NCBI GenBank assembly: GCA_934339135.1 | Contig: CAKRHP010000001.1 | Coordinates: 62,001-126,000 of the forward strand | Direction: 5' to 3' | Length of the DNA stretch: 64,000 nucleotides | Source: an uncultured Lachnospiraceae bacterium | GTDB taxonomy: Bacteria > Bacillota > Clostridia > Lachnospirales > Lachnospiraceae | The notes under the pieces: model-generated | Seen by the model: only the letters and a program-made list of their open reading frames with translations | What the model was told of the DNA's origin: nothing | Database searches by the model: none | Position numbers and translations under genes: made by a program | Shown here: in pieces, positions 53,640 to 62,538 of the stretch | Numbering within the stretch: the first letter of the stretch is position 1 | How the letters are laid out: each line of letters begins with the position of its first letter

Positions 53640-53651
53640 AATCCATTCCTC

Positions 53652-54317
53652 CTATTCTGATAATGATGCGATAAAGTCTAATGCACCGTTGACGGCTCTT
53701 GTGACAGCACGACTGGTAATGGTAGCACCACTGATAGCATTGACGGTGCCGTTATCGGTGCTGCCGGAACCATCCTTTACGACGGAAAGTCCGCTGTCAC
53801 CCTTTGCCATACCGACATACTGCTCATTCCATGATGTGGAACTGTTCTGTCCCAGACCCGGGGTCTCATTGGAGCAGTCTGTCACACGGATACCTACGAT
53901 ATTGCCATCCTTGTCTACACCAAGTGCCAGAGTAACTGCGCCGCCATAACCTTTACCGGAACAGGTTACTACATAACCGGCATCGGCGCCGTCCTTCTGA
54001 GCCTTCATGACCTCAGAGATCTCCACATCGCTGAGAGTCTCACCCATGGCATCTGCTTTTACCTCGCCGTTTGCCAGCTTCTCATTATACGTTGCAAGTG
54101 CATCATCAATGCCCTTGTCGTCCACAAAATCCGCACCCTCAAAAACAGCCGCATACGCCTCTGCCTTTGTCTTTTCATTCTGCTGCTCGATCGGCTTCTT
54201 CGTCACGGTATAAACACCGCCCAGAAGGATACCTGCGATCAGCGTGATCAGTGTCAGTGCAATGGTATCATGGATCAGAGTATTTTCTGATTTCTTTTTT
54301 TCTTCTTTATTTGCCAT
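53652..54317 (-). CDS. rnfG: Rnf complex subunit RnfG
   Basis: Subunit with covalently bound FMN facing outside the membrane. It has 221 residues, one N-terminal membrane segment (about 18-38) and an FMN-binding domain with GKGYGGAVTLALGVD and the flavinylation motif SGATITSRAV (Thr199 as probable attachment site). The ATG at 54317 overlaps the rnfD end by 11 bases and has AAGGAGGG upstream. Acts between RnfB and RnfC/D in electron flow from ferredoxin to NAD+. Confidence 0.96.
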   Translation of the reverse strand: MANKEEKKKSENTLIHDTIALTLITLIAGILLGGVYTVTKKPIEQQNEKTKAEAYAAVFEGADFVDDKGIDDALATYNEKLANGEVKADAMGETLSDVEISEVMKAQKDGADAGYVVTCSGKGYGGAVTLALGVDKDGNIVGIRVTDCSNETPGLGQNSSTSWNEQYVGMAKGDSGLSVVKDGSGSTDNGTVNAISGATITSRAVTRAVNGALDFIASLSE

Positions 54318-55299
54318 CCTTGATGCCCTCCTTTCCAAATGGAACAGGAATTGTCACCTTCTCGATCAGCGGAACCATCAGGTTACTGATGATGATCGCA
54401 TAGGATACACCTTCCGCAGATGCTCCGAAGATACGAAAGATACCGGTCAGAACACCTAACAGAATACCAAACACGATCTGTCCCTTCGGTGTGATCGGGC
54501 TGGTTACATAATCGGTTGCCATAAAGAATGCACCAAGCATCAGTCCGCCACCACAGAACTCCGCTGCCAGATACATCAGGTTGAAACCGTGTCCGCCAAA
54601 GATCAGATAAAATACAGCGAAGGTTGCCAGATAGCATACCGGAATACGCCAGCTGATCACCTTACGGATCAGAAGATATGCTGCACCGATCAGAAGACAG
54701 AGTGCAGAGGTCTCACCGATCGTACCGCCTGTGGTTCCCAGGAACATCTTCAGAACCTGAGCCCAGTCCAGATTCATGGAGCCATCCTTGATCATTGCCA
54801 GAGGAGTTGCTCCACTGATGGCATCTAACTGCTTGCCGGACAGGTATTTCAGTCCTACTGCCTTATCATAGGCAAAGGAGGTCATCTGTCCTGCGAAAGA
54901 AATCATCAGGAAACATCTTGCACCAAGTGCAGGGTTCATAAAGTTCTGTCCCAGTCCGCCGAAAAGCTGCTTGACAATGATAATGGCAAATACACTGCCG
55001 ATGATCGCCATCCAGATCGGGAACTTGGAACTTAAGTTTAATGCCAGGAAAAGTCCTGTCAGAGCGGCACTTCCATCACTGACTGTCAGGGGAAGTCCCA
55101 TTGCCTTCTGCCATATGTACTCAGAGAGAACACATGACGCCATACATACCACGATCAGTACCAGGGCACGGATACCGAAATTGAAGATTCCGAACAGAGC
55201 CGCCGGTGCCAGAGCAAGAAGCACATCATACATGATGGACTTTGTAGAGGTCTTGCTTCGAACATGTGGTGATGATGAAATATTCAATAAATTACTCAC
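54307..55299 (-). CDS. rnfD: Rnf complex subunit RnfD
   Basis: Integral membrane subunit of 330 residues with about eight to nine membrane segments and a covalent FMN. It begins SNLLNISSSPHVRSKTSTKSIMYDVL, the usual RnfD start, and has the flavinylation motif SGATPLAM (Thr165 as likely site). The start is GTG at 55299 with AGGAGGTG upstream. It carries out the coupled ion (Na+ or H+) translocation with RnfA and E. Which ion is used cannot be read here. Confidence 0.96.
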   Translation of the reverse strand: MSNLLNISSSPHVRSKTSTKSIMYDVLLALAPAALFGIFNFGIRALVLIVVCMASCVLSEYIWQKAMGLPLTVSDGSAALTGLFLALNLSSKFPIWMAIIGSVFAIIIVKQLFGGLGQNFMNPALGARCFLMISFAGQMTSFAYDKAVGLKYLSGKQLDAISGATPLAMIKDGSMNLDWAQVLKMFLGTTGGTIGETSALCLLIGAAYLLIRKVISWRIPVCYLATFAVFYLIFGGHGFNLMYLAAEFCGGGLMLGAFFMATDYVTSPITPKGQIVFGILLGVLTGIFRIFGASAEGVSYAIIISNLMVPLIEKVTIPVPFGKEGIKDGK

Positions 55300-55312
55300 G
55301 ATGCTACACCTC

Positions 55313-56635
55313 CTATTTCTTTCTTCTCTGGGCTGCCACATACTGGCGTGCCTGCTTAAAGGTCTGTGTCAGAGGACGCTTTGCCGGACATACAAAGGTA
55401 CAGCTTCCACACTCATAACACTCCATACCGTTTAATTTCACAAAAGTATCGTAATCATTATGCATTGCTGCCTGTGCCATCATCTGTGGCATCAGGTTAC
55501 CAGGGCATGCCTCCACACATCGTCCACAGCGGATACATGGGGTTGGCTCATACTCTGCCACCTCATCCTTTGTCAATGCCAGAATAGAAGATGATGTCTT
55601 GGTGACAGGAACATTCAGATCAAAGAATGCAAATCCCATCATCGGACCACCGGAAATGATCTTGACCGGCTCTGTCTTAAAGCCGTCTCCTTCCGGAACC
55701 AGATCTGCATGATTGCAGCCTAAGCGCACCTCCACATTGACCGGTGTATTGAATGCGTCACCTGTCAGTGTAAGTACACCCTGGATCAGCGGCGTCTGCC
55801 TGCAAACGGCACGATAGATCGCAATGACAGTAGAAACATTGTCTACGATACATCCGGCATCTGCCGGCAGCTTTGCAGAGTAGATCTTGCGACCGGTCGC
55901 TGCATAGATCAGCGTACGCTCACCACCCTGAGGGTACTTGGTCTTTAACGGAAGTACCTCCATGCGGTCCTCATTCTTTACAGCCTCCTGCATCTTTGCG
56001 ATCGCATCCGGCTTATTGTCCTCGATACAGATGACACCCTTTGCATTATCGAAAAGCTTCAGCATAACTTTCAGGCCACCCACGATCTGATCGGTGTACT
56101 CAAGCATCTGGCGATAATCAGATGTCAGATACGGCTCACACTCTGCACCATTTACCAGAATATAATCAATCTTATCCGGCTCCTTCGGTGCAAGCTTTAC
56201 ATTGGTCGGGAATCCTGCACCACCCATACCAACGACTCCTGCTTCCTTGACAATGTCACGGATCTCGTCTTTGGACAGCTTCGTGTAATCCCGGTCCTCT
56301 CCAAGCCCTTCAATTCCTTTGTACTCCTCGTCGTTCTCAATAACGACACATGTTGCTTTGGAACCATTTAAAAGCATTCTCGGCTCTACTGCCTTAACAG
56401 TTCCTGAAACCGAACTGCAGATATTGGCAGAAATAAAGCCACTGGCTTCGCCAATCTTTTGTCCAACCAGTACCTTGTCGCCCTTCTCCACAATAGGAGT
56501 TGCAGGTGCACCAATGTGCTGTGCCATAGGGAATACGTATTCTCCCGGCAGATTTACCTGTTTGATCGGCAGATCCTTAGACAGCTCTTTTCCCTCGTAA
56601 GGATGTACACCCCCACGAAATGTTGCGTTACTCAT
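55313..56635 (-). CDS. rnfC: Rnf complex subunit RnfC
   Basis: Peripheral NADH/flavin and Fe-S subunit of 440 residues. The N-terminus FRGGVHPYEGKELS is typical of RnfC. The flavin/NAD domain carries GMGGAGFPTNVKL and YILVNGAECEPYL, and two [4Fe-4S] motifs follow, CIRCGRCVEACP and CYECGSCTFVCP. AAAGGGG precedes the ATG. It is the first gene of the rnf operon and has its own promoter. Confidence 0.97.
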   Translation of the reverse strand: MSNATFRGGVHPYEGKELSKDLPIKQVNLPGEYVFPMAQHIGAPATPIVEKGDKVLVGQKIGEASGFISANICSSVSGTVKAVEPRMLLNGSKATCVVIENDEEYKGIEGLGEDRDYTKLSKDEIRDIVKEAGVVGMGGAGFPTNVKLAPKEPDKIDYILVNGAECEPYLTSDYRQMLEYTDQIVGGLKVMLKLFDNAKGVICIEDNKPDAIAKMQEAVKNEDRMEVLPLKTKYPQGGERTLIYAATGRKIYSAKLPADAGCIVDNVSTVIAIYRAVCRQTPLIQGVLTLTGDAFNTPVNVEVRLGCNHADLVPEGDGFKTEPVKIISGGPMMGFAFFDLNVPVTKTSSSILALTKDEVAEYEPTPCIRCGRCVEACPGNLMPQMMAQAAMHNDYDTFVKLNGMECYECGSCTFVCPAKRPLTQTFKQARQYVAAQRRKK

Positions 56636-56758
56636 TCCGGTTCCCCTTTCTTTGATTTATTTTGCCACGGCTGTTGATATCATTTCTCATTTCCCTCACA
56701 TATGCCTATTACAATCTATTCTTTTGGGACTGGATCCAGCCACAACAATTCACTCTTT

Positions 56759-56786
56759 ATTGTATCATTCGTATGACAAAAGTCAA
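56759..56786 (-). promoter_or_regulatory. Promoter of the rnf operon
   Basis: On the minus strand TTGACT (56786-56781), 16 bases, TACAAT (56764-56759). The transcript would have a leader of about 120 bases; no structured element is obvious there. Confidence 0.65.
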
Positions 56787-56857
56787 CAATTTCACAGAGT
56801 TTTCGTATACTTTTACCAAAAAATCCTAATTTTTCCCTTTGATAATCTCTATCAAAA

Positions 56858-56886
56858 AAAGTGCTGTACATCATGTACAGCACTTT
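56858..56886 (-). terminator. Intrinsic terminator after tRNA-Thr
   Basis: Perfect 13-bp arms (56858-56870 and 56874-56886), 3-base loop, and a T-run on the minus strand, ten bases after the tRNA. Confidence 0.92.
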
Positions 56887-56895
56887 GCATGTTTA

Positions 56896-56968
56896 AGCTG
56901 ATAACGGGAATCGAACCCGTGACCTCCGCCTTACCAAGGCGACGCTCTACCGACTGAGCCATATCAGC
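56896..56968 (-). tRNA. tRNA-Thr (anticodon GGT)
   Basis: Cloverleaf on the minus strand: acceptor GCTGATA/TATCAGC, D arm GCTC...GAGC, anticodon stem TCGCC/GGCGG with loop TTGGTAA (anticodon GGT), and T arm ACGGG TTCGATT CCCGT. The CCA end is not encoded. It is a single tRNA with its own terminator. Confidence 0.96.
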
Positions 56969-57068
56969 AATCAACATGCGATATTATATAATACTTTCTG
57001 CGAAATTGCAAGCAATTTTTTTATTTTCTTCTGCATTTTCAACTCTTTTGTATCATATGTAATATATT

Positions 57069-59216
57069 TTATTGGTTCTGGCCCTGATACAGATTGAATA
57101 CACCGATCAGTTCTTTCAGCTTGGCTGCCTGTGCTGCCAGCTCCTCGCTGCTTGCAGAGCTCTCCTCCGCCATCGCTGTATTTTCCTGAACAACGGCTGC
57201 AATCTGATCGGCCGCCAATAACAGCTGGCTCAGTGCATCTGCCTGATTCTCGGATGCTGCTGTGATCTTGCCGATATTTTCTACCAGATCGTTTGTCTTT
57301 CCGGCTGCTGCCACCAACTTGCCGGCCGCCTCGTCCACCAGTGTCTTTCCCTGCTCCACTGCCTGGATCGTATTGGCGATCAGCTCGGTGGAATTTCTCG
57401 CTGCCTCTGCACTCTGGGTTGCCAGTTCGCCTACCTGGGTAGCAACAACAGCGAAGCCTTTACCTGCCTCTCCTGCACGGGCTGCCTCAATGGAAGCATT
57501 CAGTGCCAGAAGATTTGTCTGGCTTGCGATGTCATCAATACTGCTGATAATGGAATTGATCTGCATAGAGGTATTATTGATGACCTCCATTGCCTCCACT
57601 ACCTGCTGCATGCTTGTGTTGGTATTGGTGATCTCATCTCCGACGTTCTGTGCCATCTCATTGGCTGCCCTGGCATGCTCTGCATTCTGTCCAACCTCCT
57701 CGGAAACATTGGAGATCGTTGCCTGAAGCTCCTCCACAGAGCTTGCCTGATCCGTCGCTCCCTCTGTCAAAGACTGTGCCCCCTCGGAGATATTCTCCGC
57801 ATTGGCTGCAACCTGCTCGGATACGATATTGATCTCGGACAACGTATTGGAAAGATCACTGACCACGGCGAACAGGGACGTTTTAATGCTCTCAAAGTCT
57901 CCCGGATAATCTACTCCCGGTGCGATCGCAAAGTCGTTGTCTGCCATCTGCTGCAAAACATCCTTCAGATCACGGATGATCCCCCGCAAGGTTCCTGCCG
58001 CATCGGAAAATGCCTCCGAAAGCTTTCCAATCTCATCTTCAGACTCTGCCTGAATCTCAATATTAAAATCACCGGTACGAAGCTGCTGGGATGCCCCCAC
58101 TACTTTTTCAATCGGCTTGATATGCTTATAGAGCTGTTTACTGGCGATGGTTACGATTGATATGATCGATATAACCGAAATGATTATCATGATCACAACA
58201 AGCTTGACGGTATTTTTATTCAGATCACTCTTATTCAATACACTTACCGCCCACCAGGTCTGTTCCCCGGCTGTGATCGGAGTATAAAATCTGGATACTT
58301 GAGAACCATTGTCTCTTCTGGTATTCACATTAAAACTTTTGCCGGTATCAATGCCTTTCTGGATCTTTGCATACTGCTTTGCATCCAAAACATCGGTAAG
58401 CTTCTTACCGTAATAAGCATCCTCGTCCTCACTGTCATAAACAAAGGTACTATCATCCGTAAAAATATCCACATACATGGTTGGATACTTATCCGTGTCA
58501 CACTCAAGCTGCGAGAATTTCTTAATATTGATATCCACCACGATCACACCCTGTACCTTGTCATTGTAAACAATCGGATAGCTTGCCGTGATCATTTTCG
58601 CACCATTATCGGTATAAGGATTTGTGAAATATGCCTTCTTGGTATCAGCCGCCTTTTTGTAATAATCATTGCTGCTGTAATCCGCATAGGCACCGTAGCT
58701 CTGACATTTCTTCGCCTTGGCATCATCCTCGCTGACATATAAAGAATAATCCTTTACCGCCGGGTCAAAAGCACCCTGTTCAAAAAACACACCAATACCG
58801 GAAATATCATCACTGTCTGCCACCGTAGACCATGCACTGTTGAGAACATAATTCTCAATGTCCTTATTCATACGCTGCAGCTTTACATTATACAATGCAC
58901 TTTTTTCGGTTTCTCCGGAATAACCATTCTTTGCATAGTCATCATACTCCGTTTCAATAAATGTCTGTATGCCGGATGCCGTATTGGAAGCGGTATCAAT
59001 GATTGACTGAACTGTCAGACCGTTTTTGCCTGCAATTTCTTCAAACTCTCCCTGAATGCTGTTGGTTAAAAAAACACCGCTCATAGACGCACTGATCACA
59101 ACCAGTACAAACATACACACAATGACCACGATCCCTATGGTACCTGAGGTCTTTTTTGCCAGACTGTCCTTCGATTTGTTTTGTAGTTTTCCTTTCAAAT
59201 TTTTCAATATTTTCAT
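57069..59216 (-). CDS. Methyl-accepting chemotaxis protein with dCache domain
   Basis: Membrane chemoreceptor of 715 residues. Membrane segments lie near 27-50 and 340-365, with a dCache extracellular sensor between (VIVDINIKKFSQL is the typical inter-Cache strand). HAMP (about 365-420), a linker and the long signalling coiled coil with the hairpin tip INSIISSIDDIASQTNLLALNASIEAARAGEAGKGFAVVA follow. ATG at 59216 has AGGAGGG five bases upstream. The C-terminal tail has no CheR-binding pentapeptide. Ligand unknown; amino acids are common ligands of dCache. Confidence 0.94.
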   Translation of the reverse strand: MKILKNLKGKLQNKSKDSLAKKTSGTIGIVVIVCMFVLVVISASMSGVFLTNSIQGEFEEIAGKNGLTVQSIIDTASNTASGIQTFIETEYDDYAKNGYSGETEKSALYNVKLQRMNKDIENYVLNSAWSTVADSDDISGIGVFFEQGAFDPAVKDYSLYVSEDDAKAKKCQSYGAYADYSSNDYYKKAADTKKAYFTNPYTDNGAKMITASYPIVYNDKVQGVIVVDINIKKFSQLECDTDKYPTMYVDIFTDDSTFVYDSEDEDAYYGKKLTDVLDAKQYAKIQKGIDTGKSFNVNTRRDNGSQVSRFYTPITAGEQTWWAVSVLNKSDLNKNTVKLVVIMIIISVISIISIVTIASKQLYKHIKPIEKVVGASQQLRTGDFNIEIQAESEDEIGKLSEAFSDAAGTLRGIIRDLKDVLQQMADNDFAIAPGVDYPGDFESIKTSLFAVVSDLSNTLSEINIVSEQVAANAENISEGAQSLTEGATDQASSVEELQATISNVSEEVGQNAEHARAANEMAQNVGDEITNTNTSMQQVVEAMEVINNTSMQINSIISSIDDIASQTNLLALNASIEAARAGEAGKGFAVVATQVGELATQSAEAARNSTELIANTIQAVEQGKTLVDEAAGKLVAAAGKTNDLVENIGKITAASENQADALSQLLLAADQIAAVVQENTAMAEESSASSEELAAQAAKLKELIGVFNLYQGQNQ

Positions 59217-59315
59217 ACACACCCTCCTATCTGGTGATTCCTCCGTCACTGTCAGATTACTGACACGCTCCTTCATCTGACAGATCATGTAACTTGACTG
59301 ATTCCTATGATAAAT

Positions 59316-59344
59316 AGTATATCATTATGTTCCTATTAACGCAA
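59316..59344 (-). promoter_or_regulatory. Promoter of the dCache chemoreceptor gene
   Basis: On the minus strand TTGCGT (59344-59339), 17 bases, TATACT (59321-59316). No flagellar sigma-28 consensus was recognised in this 256-base gap. Confidence 0.5.
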
Positions 59345-59415
59345 ATTATATTAAATGCATTTTAAGGCAGCGAATGAAGCATTATCACACGAATTTTGCG
59401 TGGTTTTCCTTATGC

Positions 59416-59450
59416 AAAAAGCCACCGCACATTCCTGTACGGTGACCTTT
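59416..59450 (-). terminator. Intrinsic terminator after the GH5 gene
   Basis: Arms GGTCACCG and CGGTGGC form a GC-rich stem with a 12-base loop, followed on the minus strand by TTTTTGC, 22 bases after the stop codon. Confidence 0.8.
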
Positions 59451-59472
59451 TCATTACACGTTATCCGTATAA

Positions 59473-62301
59473 TTATTTAAATTTTTTGTATCCGCTCTTT
59501 TTCAAAAGCTTCACATTCGCCTTACGAACTTTTGCAGAAGCACCCTTTACCTTGATCTTCTTTTTACAGCCCTTGAAAGCGCCCTTCGCTACCTTCTTAA
59601 GCTTTGCATTCACTGTCAGAGTCTTAAGCTTCTTACAGTTTACAAACGCCTTGGAAGGAATTGTTTTAATATTTTTGTTCAAGGTAATAGAAGCTGCTTT
59701 GGCTCCCTTAAATGTTTTGGCACCAATTCCTGTTACCTGATACTTGATCTTCTTATTCTTAACAGAAGCCGGTACAGAAAGCTTCTTTGCCTTTACGCCC
59801 TTCTTGGTAAGTCCTACAACTGACACAGCTCCCTGGCTGGCGGTAGTTGCTCTCCTCGTTACCTTATACTTGTAATTTCCTACAGTAAATGTCTTATTTA
59901 CCTTCAGACCCACCTTCTTGGCAGCTGCCGGTGGTGTTGCAATTCCGGAAGGAGAAGGAATCTTTGCTGCCTCTTCTGCTGCCTTACGGGCTGCTTCCTC
60001 AGCTGCCTTGCGGGCTGCCTCTTCTGCTGCCTTACGCTCTTCCTCTGCCTTACGGGCTGCTTCCTCTGCTTCCTCCTGCTGGATCGTCTTTCCTGTCTGA
60101 GGATTTACATATGTTTTGTTCTGAATATCCTTTAATGCTGCATCCAGACCGGATACGGTAAATGTCATGGAAATGCTCTTCTTCGGTGTCTTGATCTTAC
60201 CTCTGTTGTTACGTCCATCCATTACATATTTCTCTGTCTCTGTTTCATCTGCCTTATTCTTGGAATCGTAGGTATTGATTCCTACAAATGTATAATATGC
60301 GTCATCCGATTTGCGGATCAGGTTCAACGGATCCGGATTCGGATTTGCAGGAGACTCCATTACATTTTTGCCATCTACGGTGATGGTTGCATTACTGATC
60401 TTGACACCCGGATACTTCTCTACCAGAAGGTCTGTAGCCAGACCAAGCATCTGATACTTGGTTCCTGTTATCTTCGCTCCCTCAATGGAAACAGTATAGG
60501 TTCCGTCCTGTGTAAGCATCACATCGGTCACCTTGGTATCATCCGGTGCCTCAGAGCCTGATGCCTGGATGTACTCATAAGTTCTGTCACTACCTGCCAG
60601 ACTGAATGGCTTAAAGTTGTTGCGGTAATCCCATGTCGATGTCTGGAAGAATAAGTAAGCATGAATCCCGGTCTTTCCCCAAAGATCCTGATCGATATAC
60701 TTTCCAACGGTTGTTTCTGTGGAAGCATTTGGATCTCCACCTGTCATCTTTGTCATGCTGGCATCGCCATGTGCATCATTGATCGTATTGTAGAAATCTG
60801 CAATGTCCTTATAGATCATTGCCGGTTTTTTACGGTCGAAATATGCTCCGGTATCCCAGAGAACAGGAACTGCACTGACCTTCTGTGCCTCGGTAAAGGT
60901 ATCATGCATCCACTGTGTAACACTGGACATAACTCCACCCGGATTACAGATGCCACACTCACCGACGATGATCGCATAGCCGTCATCACTGAACTTCTTT
61001 AAGGACTCAAAATACTTGGTGGTCTTCTTCTGGTCTGTGGTAGTATATTTACCGGTACCACCGTCACCACAGAAATCCCATGGAGTATAATAGTGAACGG
61101 ACAGGAACAGCTTTGTCTTTCCATTGGCCTCGAGATCTGTCGGCATGACAAAACGGTTTCCTACTTTCTTTTTCACATCGTTTCCCTTTTCATCCTTGAT
61201 GGCAGTTCCATCTTTATCCGTCACGGTCACCGTGTGTTCCGCATCTACTGTCTTATCAATATCGGTATCATATCCCGGAATTAGCAGATGTCGGCTGGCA
61301 TTATTTCCGCCACTTTTACGGATGATGTCTACAAATGTCTGGTTGATCTTATTGGCGGTTTCATACTTCTCATCCTCTGTCATGTAGCCATCCATCGCCT
61401 GCTCTGTGGAATCATTTCCTACCGCATAACCGCTTTTTCCGATCGGATCTGCCAGACGGGTTCCCAGTTCCTCATTGGCCCCCTCAAAGATCAGGTGGTC
61501 CGAATATCCTTTGAACCGCTCTGCGATCTGTTTCCAGTAGGACTCATATCTGGCCCAGGCCTTTGCACGTACCTCCGTGTCCGGTACATACTCATCATTT
61601 TCGTCTACGACCGGCTCTTTTACGGTATCTCCATCCTCATCCACAATCTCTTTATACTTGATGGCACCAAACTGACCCCACCACTGATTATCCCAGTGAT
61701 CATTGATGATAACATACATACCGTTATTCAGAGCGTAATTGACGATCTCCTCCACACGGCCCAGATATTCCTCCTTGATCGTGTATGTACCGTCATCCAT
61801 ATCCGCATTGGACCATGCTACCGGAATACGCAGGGTATTGATACCATAAGAATGTACTTCATTAATGTACTCCTGTGTAGTCTCCGGAGCACCCCAGATC
61901 TGCTCACACTCCTTCGCAGTTGCCTTGTACTTCGTGTTCTTTACAACCTCCGTCTCCTCCAAAGGCATAATTGCCTCCATGGTGTTACCAAGGTTAATAC
62001 CTGCACCCATCTCATTCTGCGCCAAATACTGTGAAGATAACTCCGTACGCATGCTGCCATTATCCTTAACCGTCATTTCCGTACCGGTTCCTTTAATGGT
62101 CACCTTATGCTCCTCACCAATATTAGACTGATCATTCCACTTTTCTCTCAGAGTGATCTGATCCGGTGTCAGAACTTCATTCAACTCCTTTTTGGCAGCC
62201 TGGGCTTTTTTTACATTAATGGCAGAAGCACTAAATCCACTCACTACCATTGAAAAACTCAGGCATGCAGCTAAAACACCTTTTAAATTTTTTCTTCTCA
62301 A
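59473..62301 (-). CDS. Secreted GH5 endoglucanase-like enzyme with coiled linker and LRR_5 tail
   Basis: Cellulase-family (GH5) enzyme of 942 residues. It has a signal peptide (about 1-36), a short beta region (about 45-95) and a GH5 barrel (about 95-570) with GINLGNTMEA, TLRIPVAW, NDHW, acid/base Glu277 in FEGANE and nucleophile Glu448 in VGECG. A beta-rich module, probably carbohydrate-binding, lies at about 590-725. A Glu-Ala-Arg-Lys repeat linker (about 743-780) is followed by a very basic C-terminal leucine-rich-repeat (BspA/LRR_5-like) domain (about 800-942). The start is TTG at 62301, with AAAGGAGG seven bases upstream. Beta-1,4-glucan or mannan substrates are both possible. Confidence 0.9.
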   Translation of the reverse strand: MRRKNLKGVLAACLSFSMVVSGFSASAINVKKAQAAKKELNEVLTPDQITLREKWNDQSNIGEEHKVTIKGTGTEMTVKDNGSMRTELSSQYLAQNEMGAGINLGNTMEAIMPLEETEVVKNTKYKATAKECEQIWGAPETTQEYINEVHSYGINTLRIPVAWSNADMDDGTYTIKEEYLGRVEEIVNYALNNGMYVIINDHWDNQWWGQFGAIKYKEIVDEDGDTVKEPVVDENDEYVPDTEVRAKAWARYESYWKQIAERFKGYSDHLIFEGANEELGTRLADPIGKSGYAVGNDSTEQAMDGYMTEDEKYETANKINQTFVDIIRKSGGNNASRHLLIPGYDTDIDKTVDAEHTVTVTDKDGTAIKDEKGNDVKKKVGNRFVMPTDLEANGKTKLFLSVHYYTPWDFCGDGGTGKYTTTDQKKTTKYFESLKKFSDDGYAIIVGECGICNPGGVMSSVTQWMHDTFTEAQKVSAVPVLWDTGAYFDRKKPAMIYKDIADFYNTINDAHGDASMTKMTGGDPNASTETTVGKYIDQDLWGKTGIHAYLFFQTSTWDYRNNFKPFSLAGSDRTYEYIQASGSEAPDDTKVTDVMLTQDGTYTVSIEGAKITGTKYQMLGLATDLLVEKYPGVKISNATITVDGKNVMESPANPNPDPLNLIRKSDDAYYTFVGINTYDSKNKADETETEKYVMDGRNNRGKIKTPKKSISMTFTVSGLDAALKDIQNKTYVNPQTGKTIQQEEAEEAARKAEEERKAAEEAARKAAEEAARKAAEEAAKIPSPSGIATPPAAAKKVGLKVNKTFTVGNYKYKVTRRATTASQGAVSVVGLTKKGVKAKKLSVPASVKNKKIKYQVTGIGAKTFKGAKAASITLNKNIKTIPSKAFVNCKKLKTLTVNAKLKKVAKGAFKGCKKKIKVKGASAKVRKANVKLLKKSGYKKFK
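59962..60075 (-). repeat. Tandem repeat encoding the EEAARKA linker of the GH5 protein
   Basis: About 114 bases of imperfect 24-base repeats encode units of EEAARKAA and relatives, forming a charged single helix that separates catalytic and C-terminal domains. Such repeats can change copy number between strains. Confidence 0.75.
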
Positions 62302-62376
62302 TGTTTTTCCTCCTTTTAAGTTTCTATTTGATCCTCTCTTCCCAAAGAATCAACTGCATTTATATGCGTATTTAAT

Positions 62377-62405
62377 ATTATACACAAATCCTCCATGATT
62401 TTCAA
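62377..62405 (-). promoter_or_regulatory. Promoter of the GH5 gene
   Basis: On the minus strand TTGAAA (62405-62400), 17 bases, perfect TATAAT (62382-62377), about 75 bases before the TTG start. Confidence 0.7.
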
Positions 62406-62429
62406 ACTCTTTATTAGTAATTCTCACCA

Positions 62430-62502
62430 TTAAAAATAGAGGAAATTTATAGTAAAAATTCAACATGTTACAAAAATAATTACTAAATCCCTCTATTTTT
62501 AA
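62430..62502 (-). terminator. Long AT-rich stem between binding-protein and GH5 genes
   Basis: Perfect 13-bp arms (62430-62442 and 62490-62502) extended inward by further pairing, with a run TTTTT at the distal side. It lies 37 bases after the binding-protein stop and 25 bases upstream of the GH5 -35 box, so it is read as a terminator, but an operator is possible. Confidence 0.5.
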
Positions 62503-62538
62503 TACAATTATTATATTATCGAATAGCATTTTTCAATT

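Noticed and set aside
59889..60161. Leu/Pro/Ala-rich open frames opposite the GH5 linker
   Set aside because: Their composition follows from the repeat encoding EEAARKA on the other strand; no independent evidence.
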